Assembly (NCBI GenBank): GCA_964628515.1 | Contig: CAZVNZ010000043.1 | Location: 1 to 17,483 of the forward strand | DNA: 17,483 bases | Direction: 5' to 3' | Origin: CAZVNZ01 sp964628515 | GTDB lineage: Bacteria > Bacillota > Clostridia > Christensenellales > Christensenellaceae | In this document: positions 13,741 through 17,483 of the stretch, one piece after another | How positions within the stretch are numbered: position 1 is the first letter of the stretch | Layout: each line of letters opens with the position of its first letter | Translations under genes and position numbers: made by a program | The notes under the pieces: generated by a model | What the model was told of the DNA's origin: nothing | Seen by the model: the letters and a program-made list of their open reading frames with translations, nothing else | Database searches by the model: none

Positions 13741-13841
13741 CTCATTTAAAATGTTGTATCTATATAATAGCACCCCATTTTTACGCTGTCAACATTTTAA
13801 ATGAGTTTTTTGTAAAAACTATTTAAAATCCATTTAAAATG
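13741..13841. promoter_or_regulatory. Repressor operator array (CATTT-N-AAATG palindromes)
   Basis: Three perfect 11-bp palindromes, CATTT-N-AAATG, lie at 13743-13753, 13793-13803 and 13831-13841, and a degenerate fourth (TATTTAAAATC) at 13820-13830. The first two are parts of a longer exact 16-bp inverted pair (13741-13756 and 13790-13805). Centres are 50, 38 and 11 bases apart, close to whole or near-whole helical turns for the first and last. The first two sites flank the leftward promoter, the last two sit within the rightward repressor promoter. They are the likely binding sites of the CI-like and Cro-like proteins. Confidence 0.8.
13764..13792 (-). promoter_or_regulatory. Strong leftward promoter of the lytic operon
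   Basis: On the minus strand TTGACA (13787-13792) is followed after exactly 17 bases by TATTAT (13764-13769), almost the sigma-70/sigma-A consensus. Start would be near 13757, leaving a leader of about 29 bases before the Cro-like gene. Operators overlap the -35 side and the start region, so repressor binding should block it. Confidence 0.85.
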
Positions 13842-13848
13842 TTATAAT
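13820..13848 (+). promoter_or_regulatory. Repressor promoter (rightward)
   Basis: A perfect TATAAT at 13843-13848 stands 21 bases before the repressor ATG. At 17-base spacing the -35 position reads TATTTA, a poor match, and lies in an operator half-site. A weak promoter overlapped by operators suggests autoregulation. GGAGG at 13857-13861 is the ribosome binding site. Confidence 0.62.
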
Positions 13849-13868
13849 GTGAATATGGAGGAAATGTT

Positions 13869-14342
13869 ATGTTTCAAATAGTATTAAAAAAATTGAGAGA
13901 AGAAAAAAAACTATCTCAAGCCGAATTAGCAAAAGAATTAAACGTAGGTGCTTCAACTGTTAGTATGTGGGAAAATGGTAGCAACAAGCCCGAATATGCT
14001 ACACTTGTAAAAATATGTAAATTTTTCAACACTTCATTCGATGTATTAATCGGTGATTATGATTATGATTTATCAAAATCAAAACCAGATTTTGTATCAG
14101 ATTATTATAATGCCAACGATGAAGAAAAAAAATACTTAAGCTTTAAAAATGGAAAACCCATAGCTAAAGAAGATACATCTTTAAGCGATAAATCATCTCA
14201 AGCAGAAACCCAACTAATAGAAAACTACAGAAACCTAAACCCCGAAGGGCAAGAAAAACTATTAGAATACTCAAACGACTTGCAATATAATCCAAAATAT
14301 AAAAAACATACGGCAGTTGGCAAATTACAGAAAAACGCATAA
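13869..14342 (+). CDS. CI-like phage repressor, XRE family
   Basis: 157 residues, ATG 7 bases after GGAGG. The N-terminal XRE domain (about 4-62) reads LKKLREEKKLSQAELAKELNVGASTVSMWENGSNKPEYATLVKICKFFNTSFDVLIG. The rest is a Glu/Lys/Asn-rich linker and a helical C-terminal region (QAETQLIENYRNLNPEGQEKLLEYSNDL), a form common in Bacillota repressors that dimerise through a short C-terminal domain. There is no Ser/Lys self-cleavage peptidase domain, so induction must use another route, for example the ImmA-like peptidase on the lytic side. The last residues (GKLQKNA) and stop lie within a 37-bp repeat that recurs after the next two genes. Confidence 0.86.
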   Translation: MFQIVLKKLREEKKLSQAELAKELNVGASTVSMWENGSNKPEYATLVKICKFFNTSFDVLIGDYDYDLSKSKPDFVSDYYNANDEEKKYLSFKNGKPIAKEDTSLSDKSSQAETQLIENYRNLNPEGQEKLLEYSNDLQYNPKYKKHTAVGKLQKNA

Positions 14343-14356
14343 ATAATTGTAATATG
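14320..14356 (+). repeat. 37-bp direct repeat, copy 1 (end of repressor gene)
   Basis: Exact copy of 14934-14970, beginning GCAAATTACAGAAAAACGCA and including the repressor's last codons and stop. An additional matching CGGCAGTT lies just upstream of both copies (14311-14318, 14923-14930). The two copies flank the DUF4160-DUF2442 pair. Confidence 0.97.
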
Positions 14357-14407
14357 TGTATTCAAATAAAAATATGGTGTGTTTTTGAAAAAAGGAGATA
14401 GTATATA

Positions 14408-14674
14408 ATGCCAATTTTAAGTATGTTTTATGGAATAAAGGTATATATTTATGTAGAGCGTAATTCGCCGCATAAAGTTCCGCATATCCACGCTTTTTAC
14501 AACGAGTTTCAAATTGCGGTAGATTTTGACGGCAATGTATTAAGCGGAGAATTTCCACCAAAAAAGCTAAATATGTTGCTTGCATGGTGTGCAATTCACG
14601 AAGAGGAAATAAAAGCAAATTACGAACTACTTATTAACAATGAAGCAATATTTAGAATAGACCCCTTAAGGTGA
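14408..14674 (+). CDS. DUF4160 protein
   Basis: 88 residues, ATG about 10 bases after AAAGGAG. It follows the DUF4160 pattern: MPILSMFYGIKVYIYVERNS, then the family's His-rich motif PHKVPHIHAFYNEF (21-34), then QIAVDFDGNVLSGEFPPKKLNMLLAWCAIHEEEIKANYELL. The fold is predicted small alpha/beta. The gene is paired with a DUF2442 gene 10 bases downstream; these two families are very often adjacent in bacterial genomes and look like a two-gene accessory or toxin-antitoxin-like module, though biochemical proof is lacking as far as I know. Here the pair sits between repressor and hicAB inside a repeat-bounded cassette. Confidence 0.85.
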   Translation: MPILSMFYGIKVYIYVERNSPHKVPHIHAFYNEFQIAVDFDGNVLSGEFPPKKLNMLLAWCAIHEEEIKANYELLINNEAIFRIDPLR

Positions 14675-14684
14675 GGTGTTTTAT

Positions 14685-14933
14685 ATGATAAAACCAATAA
14701 AAGTAACCCCTATGGATAATTATATTTTAAAAGTACATTTTAATAACGGAGAATGTAAATTGTTCGATTTAAAGCCTTATCTTGATATGCCATTTTATTC
14801 TTCGTTAAAAGACAAAGAGCAATTTATGCAAGTTTATGTAGGAGAATATACTATAGAATGGAAAAACGGGCGAGATATTTCCCCCCACGAGCTTTACGAA
14901 TATTCTACTCCATTTTTAGAATCGGCAGTTTAA
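14685..14933 (+). CDS. DUF2442 protein
   Basis: 82 residues from the ATG at 14685-14687, preceded by GAGGTG at about 7 bases; a GTG at 14676 lies inside that ribosome binding site and is rejected. It shows the DUF2442 pattern: MIKPIKVTPMDNYILKVHFNNGECKLFDLKPYLDMPFYSSLKD, then YTIEWKNGRDISPHELYEYS (about 55-74) with the conserved W-NG-DISP-LY motif. The protein is likely a small DNA- or protein-binding partner of the DUF4160 product. The stop (TAA) is followed at once by the second copy of the 37-bp repeat, so the cassette border lies exactly at the end of this gene. Confidence 0.85.
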   Translation: MIKPIKVTPMDNYILKVHFNNGECKLFDLKPYLDMPFYSSLKDKEQFMQVYVGEYTIEWKNGRDISPHELYEYSTPFLESAV

Positions 14934-14970
14934 GCAAATTACAGAAAAACGCATAAATAATTGTAATATG
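14934..14970 (+). repeat. 37-bp direct repeat, copy 2 (after DUF2442)
   Basis: Exact copy of 14320-14356. Read in the repressor frame it still encodes the ghost of the repressor's end (KLQKNA and stop), but here it is non-coding. It marks the right border of the DUF4160-DUF2442 cassette. Confidence 0.97.
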
Positions 14971-14986
14971 CCAAAAACAACACATC

Positions 14987-15015
14987 TTGCATTGTTGTGT
15001 ATTTTTGTGTATAAT
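14987..15015 (+). promoter_or_regulatory. hicAB promoter
   Basis: TTGCAT (14987-14992), 17 bases, TATAAT (15010-15015), about 28 bases before the hicA start. A near-consensus promoter of its own fits expression of the toxin-antitoxin pair from the silent prophage. HicB-type antitoxins usually autoregulate; no clear operator palindrome was identified. Confidence 0.75.
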
Positions 15016-15042
15016 ATGTATATGAGATGAAAGGAGCGCAAA

Positions 15043-15222
15043 GTGACGCCATTAGCAAAAACTATAAAAGCGCTAAAGGAAAACGGTTGGTATTTAGATA
15101 GGCACGGTAAAAAGCACGATATCTATTGCAACGATACTCTAAAGCGTTCCATATCTGTAAAAAGACACGATTTTAACGAAAACGACGCTAAATATATACT
15201 AAAAGAAGCCGGGCTAAAATAG
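15043..15222 (+). CDS. hicA: HicA-like mRNA interferase toxin
   Basis: 59 residues, GTG start 6 bases after AAAGGAG. The sequence MTPLAKTIKALKENGWYLDR, then HGKKHDIYCNDTLKRSISVK, then RHDFNENDAKYILKEAGLK matches the HicA fold: helix, GWYLDRHGKKHDIY strand with the catalytic His (H25), a second strand with the basic RSISVKRH, and the C-terminal helix ending KEAGL. HicA cleaves mRNA during translation. The usual G-S-H-H motif is here G-K-K-H. Length is normal for the family. It precedes hicB by 27 bases, the standard toxin-first order. Confidence 0.88.
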   Translation: MTPLAKTIKALKENGWYLDRHGKKHDIYCNDTLKRSISVKRHDFNENDAKYILKEAGLK

Positions 15223-15249
15223 CCTATATGTAACAAGGAGGATATTCTA

Positions 15250-15639
15250 ATGAAATACATATATACCGCAATTTTTGAACCGCAAAACAATGGCGGTTTT
15301 TCTGTAACTGTGCCGGACGTTCCGGGTTGCGTAACAAGTGGAAAGGATATGCAGGATGCAATAGAAATGATAAAAGATGCACTCGCAGGTTGCTTGTGCT
15401 CCTCCGAGGACCACAACTACCCTATTGCCTCTCCACAACTCCCTATGGCATTTCACCTAAAAAAAGGAGCATTTGCCGCATTAATAGATGTTGATACAAC
15501 GCTATACCGCGCTCAAACAGATAACCGCAGTGTACGCAAAAATGTTTCCATACCCGCATGGATGGAAACTAAAGCAGAACGAGCAGGCATAAGCCTATCT
15601 CAAACATTGCAAGATGCTCTGCGCCAAAGGTTAGGATAA
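15250..15639 (+). CDS. hicB: HicB-like antitoxin
   Basis: 129 residues, ATG 8 bases after AAGGAGG, a stronger site than that of hicA, consistent with more antitoxin than toxin. The N-terminal part (1-50) is the degenerate RNase H-like HicB fold: MKYIYTAIFEPQNNGGFSVTVPDVPGCVTSGKDMQDAIEMIKDALAGCL. The C-terminal 30 residues (KNVSIPAWMETKAERAGISLSQTLQDALRQRLG) resemble the ribbon-helix-helix or HTH DNA-binding end typical of HicB, used for binding its own promoter. It neutralises HicA by direct contact. Confidence 0.92.
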   Translation: MKYIYTAIFEPQNNGGFSVTVPDVPGCVTSGKDMQDAIEMIKDALAGCLCSSEDHNYPIASPQLPMAFHLKKGAFAALIDVDTTLYRAQTDNRSVRKNVSIPAWMETKAERAGISLSQTLQDALRQRLG

Positions 15640-15671
15640 TTTAAAGTTTATAATTTAAAAGGGTTATTAAT

Positions 15672-16775
15672 ATGCCAAAATACAAAAAGCGCACAGACGG
15701 ACGTTATTGCCGTCAAGTAAAAACAGGATATAAAAGCGATGGCAAGCCACAGCTTAAAACCCTATACGCACGCACCCAATCCGAGTTGGATAAAAAGTAC
15801 GCAGATTTTATTTCTCTGCAAAATAAAGGCATAATACTTGCAGACGAAAACATAACACTTGCGCAATGGTCTCTTAAGTGGCTAAAAGCCTATAAAAGCA
15901 ATTACACCTACAATACCTATGCTATGTACGATAGATGCGTAAAAAAGCACATTAACACATCTCCTATTGCAAATACTCCCATAAAAAAAATTATGGTTTC
16001 TCATTTACAAGACCTGCTTGCAGAAAAAGTAATGGCAGGGCTTACACGCACTCCGCAAATATTAAGGTTAACTTTAAAGCAAATTTTTAAAAGCGCAGTA
16101 GAAAACGAGATTATATATAAAAACATTACAGATTTTCTAAAACTGCCACCTCTAAAAGCTCCCCCAAAAAGAGTATTAACAGATATAGAATTAAAAGCAA
16201 TAAAAAGCGCAGATATTACGGATTCCGGCCGTGTCTTTATTTCACTCGGCTTATATGCAGGACTACGCAGGGGCGAAATACTCGCCCTTGGCGTTCAAGA
16301 TATAGATTTTACACAAAATATAATAAGAGTAACCAAAACAGTAGTTTTTGCCGAAAACGAATCTATTGTAAAGCCTTGCCCAAAATCTACAGCCGGCAAT
16401 CGAGAGATACCCATACCTCTGATACTAAAAAGCCTGCTTAAAAATTATATAAAGGAACGTAGCGAGCTACAGCTGTTTACCAAAAAAGATGGCAGTATTT
16501 TTACAAAATCCGCTTTCAACAAATTTTGGAAAAACACAAGTAGCAAACTTAACGAATATGCAGGAAGCACAAAAGAATTTAAGCTAATAACATTCACCCC
16601 CCATATTTTAAGACATACCTATGCAACAAATCTTTTAAAAAATGGTGTAGACATAAAAACAACACAAAAATTATTAGGCCACAGCACCGTAGCTATGACA
16701 ATGGATATTTACAACCACATTTCCATAAACCCTATTTCCCTATCTCAAGTAATGGATAATATTTTTAAAAATTAG
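15672..16775 (+). CDS. int: Tyrosine-family phage integrase
   Basis: 367 residues, ATG 8 bases after AAAAGGG. It has three parts: an N-terminal arm-binding domain (PKYKKRTDGRYCRQVKTGYKSDGKPQLKTLYARTQSELDKKYADF, about 2-46), a core-binding helical domain (about 60-155) and a catalytic domain with R199 (GLRRGE), K238, H311-x-x-R314 (HILRHTYATNL), H337 (LGHS) and the nucleophile Y347 (MDIYNHI). All catalytic residues are present, so the enzyme should be active. It inserts the phage at the host tRNA-Lys, whose 3' end lies 81 bases downstream. Transcribed away from the lytic genes and towards the attachment site. Confidence 0.97.
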   Translation: MPKYKKRTDGRYCRQVKTGYKSDGKPQLKTLYARTQSELDKKYADFISLQNKGIILADENITLAQWSLKWLKAYKSNYTYNTYAMYDRCVKKHINTSPIANTPIKKIMVSHLQDLLAEKVMAGLTRTPQILRLTLKQIFKSAVENEIIYKNITDFLKLPPLKAPPKRVLTDIELKAIKSADITDSGRVFISLGLYAGLRRGEILALGVQDIDFTQNIIRVTKTVVFAENESIVKPCPKSTAGNREIPIPLILKSLLKNYIKERSELQLFTKKDGSIFTKSAFNKFWKNTSSKLNEYAGSTKEFKLITFTPHILRHTYATNLLKNGVDIKTTQKLLGHSTVAMTMDIYNHISINPISLSQVMDNIFKN

Positions 16776-16788
16776 TCAAAAATTAGTC
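16767..16788. repeat. 11-bp tandem repeat near attachment site
   Basis: AAAAATTAGTC occurs twice in direct tandem (16767-16777, 16778-16788) and overlaps the integrase stop codon; AAATCC follows. It is a candidate arm-type binding site for integrase or an excisionase. Confidence 0.75.
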
Positions 16789-16818
16789 AAATCCACAATT
16801 TACAAAAAATCAAAATAA

Positions 16819-16841
16819 AAAAGGATTAAAAAAATCCTTTT
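16819..16841. terminator. Bidirectional terminator between integrase and tRNA-Lys
   Basis: AAAAGGATT and AATCCTTTT form a perfect 9-bp stem with a 5-base A loop. On the minus strand it is followed by TTTTTTATTTTG, a good end for the tRNA operon, and on the plus strand it can stop integrase transcription. Confidence 0.8.
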
Positions 16842-16856
16842 ATAATCGCTTTTTTG

Positions 16857-16900
16857 TGGTGGGCCATCAGGGATTCGAACCCGGGACACCCTGATTAAGA
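16857..16900. other. Predicted attachment site (attR/attL-type core) in tRNA-Lys 3' half
   Basis: Integrase-proximal 3' half of the tRNA-Lys from T arm to CCA end. Tyrosine integrases commonly recombine in this part of tRNA genes and restore it with a phage-carried copy. A second copy is expected at the left end of the prophage, outside this window. Exact ends cannot be seen here. Confidence 0.6.
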
Positions 16901-16933
16901 GTCAGGTGCTCTAGCCAACTGAGCTAATGGCCC
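16857..16933 (-). tRNA. tRNA-Lys(CTT), likely attachment site
   Basis: 77 bases including encoded CCA. Acceptor stem GGGCCAT/ATGGCCC is perfect, and the anticodon loop CTCTTAA gives anticodon CTT (Lys). The T stem CCGGG/CCCTG has one mismatch, C50 against U64. It is the last gene of the host tRNA operon, and its 3' end faces the integrase, so the phage probably recombined inside its 3' half. The prophage would then provide the 3' part. Confidence 0.96.
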
Positions 16934-16945
16934 ATTAAAAAAAAT

Positions 16946-17019
<74 letters not shown>

Positions 17020-17042
17020 ATAAAAAATAACCTATTAAAATG

Positions 17043-17116
17043 TGGAGCGGGTGATGGGAATCGAACCCACGTAGCCGGCTTGGGAAGCCGGTGCTCTACC
17101 ATTGAGCTACACCCGC
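17043..17116 (-). tRNA. tRNA-Gly(CCC)
   Basis: 74 bases with CCA. Acceptor GCGGGTG/CACCCGC, anticodon stem CCGGC/GCCGG, loop TTCCCAA giving anticodon CCC (Gly). It is closely similar to the neighbouring TCC tRNA, probably by duplication. Confidence 0.95.
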
Positions 17117-17183
17117 TTGTGCGTTTCCTATTACCCGATTTATGCACAGTATCTGCAAAAAGCAGATACCAAGCAGTTAGTTA

Positions 17184-17258
17184 TGGAGCGGAAGACGAGA
17201 TTCGAACTCGCGACATTCGCCTTGGCAAGGCGACACTCTACCACTGAGTCACTCCCGC
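17184..17258 (-). tRNA. tRNA-Gly(GCC)
   Basis: 75 bases with CCA. Acceptor starts GCGGGAG, anticodon loop TTGCCAA gives anticodon GCC (Gly), with T loop TTCGAAT. Confidence 0.97.
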
Positions 17259-17267
17259 AAATACGTA

Positions 17268-17351
17268 TGGTGCGGGCGAAAGGACTTGAACCTTCACACC
17301 GTAAGTACTAGATCCTAAGTCTAGCGCGTCTGCCAATTCCGCCACGCCCGC
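17268..17351 (-). tRNA. tRNA-Leu(TAG)
   Basis: 84 bases with CCA. Acceptor GCGGGCG/CGCCCGC, anticodon stem CTAGA/TCTAG, loop CTTAGGA giving TAG (Leu), plus the long variable arm typical of tRNA-Leu. First gene of this operon as transcribed. Confidence 0.96.
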
Positions 17352-17372
17352 ACAGCTCAACACGCAATATAC

Positions 17373-17401
17373 ATTATAATTATTTTACGCTTAAAAGTCA
17401 A
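17373..17401 (-). promoter_or_regulatory. Promoter of the tRNA operon
   Basis: On the minus strand TTGACT (17396-17401), 17 bases, TATAAT (17373-17378), about 22 bases before tRNA-Leu. Near-consensus, as expected for stable-RNA genes. It drives Leu, Gly(GCC), Gly(CCC), Gly(TCC) and Lys. Confidence 0.88.
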
Positions 17402-17435
17402 TAGCAAATACCCATATTTTTAAAAAAGATTGTTG

Positions 17436-17459
17436 AAGTGTCAATGATAGGTGACACTT
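17436..17459. repeat. 8-bp hairpin at right edge
   Basis: AAGTGTCA and TGACACTT form a perfect stem around an 8-base loop, followed by TATCC and an A-run. It could be a terminator for an upstream host gene or the end of an insertion element; the window ends too soon to tell. Confidence 0.55.
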
Positions 17460-17483
17460 TATCCAAAAAAATAATGTTATTAC

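Larger units (their letters stand above)
1..16933. mobile_element. Temperate tailed-phage prophage, right part, integrated at tRNA-Lys
   Basis: The window carries, in order, capsid/packaging genes, a replication and early region, a divergent repressor switch, accessory genes and a tyrosine integrase that ends 81 bases before the 3' end of a tRNA-Lys. This is the standard order of a temperate Bacillota phage integrated at a tRNA. The left end of the prophage (remaining head, tail, lysis genes and second attachment site) lies outside the window. Packaging proteins resemble short-tailed P22-like phages in portal size, but tail type cannot be decided here. One early regulator is broken by a stop codon; the other visible genes look intact, so the element may still be functional. 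The exact right boundary inside tRNA-Lys is inferred. Confidence 0.93.

Overview
The window holds most of a temperate tailed-phage genome (a prophage) at the edge of a host tRNA cluster. The low-GC coding, the abundant AAAGGAG-type ribosome binding sites, and the families present (ArpU/RinA-like late regulator, DUF3846, DUF3850, HicAB, XRE repressors) point to a Bacillota host, probably an anaerobic Clostridia-like gut bacterium. I cannot name the species from sequence alone.

Layout. Bases 1-16,856 are prophage and 16,857-17,483 are host. The lytic genes run leftward on the minus strand from a divergent control region at 13,729-13,868. In transcription order they are: a Cro-like regulator, a second XRE gene broken by an in-frame stop, an ImmA-like metallopeptidase, small Cys-rich and excisionase-like proteins, a tightly packed block of small early proteins (DUF3846, zinc-binding and HTH proteins, a PD-(D/E)XK-like protein, DUF3850, a 27-residue membrane peptide), a ParB-like protein, a two-HTH protein, an HUH rolling-circle-type replication initiator, and a sigma-region-4-like late regulator. 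After a gap with repeats, a possible promoter and a terminator come the late genes: small terminase, large terminase, a P22-like portal, a small zinc-binding protein, and an acidic, possibly scaffolding, protein that runs off the left edge.

The lysogeny genes run rightward on the plus strand: CI-like repressor, a DUF4160-DUF2442 gene pair, a HicA-HicB toxin-antitoxin pair, and a tyrosine integrase. The DUF4160-DUF2442 pair is bracketed by an exact 37-bp direct repeat whose first copy is the end of the repressor gene. It therefore looks like a cassette inserted behind the repressor.

The integrase lies next to the 3' end of a tRNA-Lys(CTT), the probable attachment site. Upstream of tRNA-Lys in the same minus-strand operon lie three tRNA-Gly isoacceptors (TCC, CCC, GCC) and tRNA-Leu(TAG), behind a near-consensus promoter. 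The tRNA-Lys has a C-U mismatch in its T stem, which may mark where phage-derived and host-derived halves meet.

How it fits together: the repressor probably binds 11-bp CATTT-N-AAATG palindromes flanking a strong leftward promoter and so silences the lytic genes. The Rep, ParB-like and HTH proteins probably handle replication. The ArpU/RinA-like protein probably switches on packaging and capsid genes. HicAB, and possibly the DUF4160-DUF2442 pair, add accessory functions expressed in the lysogen. No stretch longer than 300 bases lacks a gene; the largest gap, about 280 bases at 4,815-5,096, is described below.
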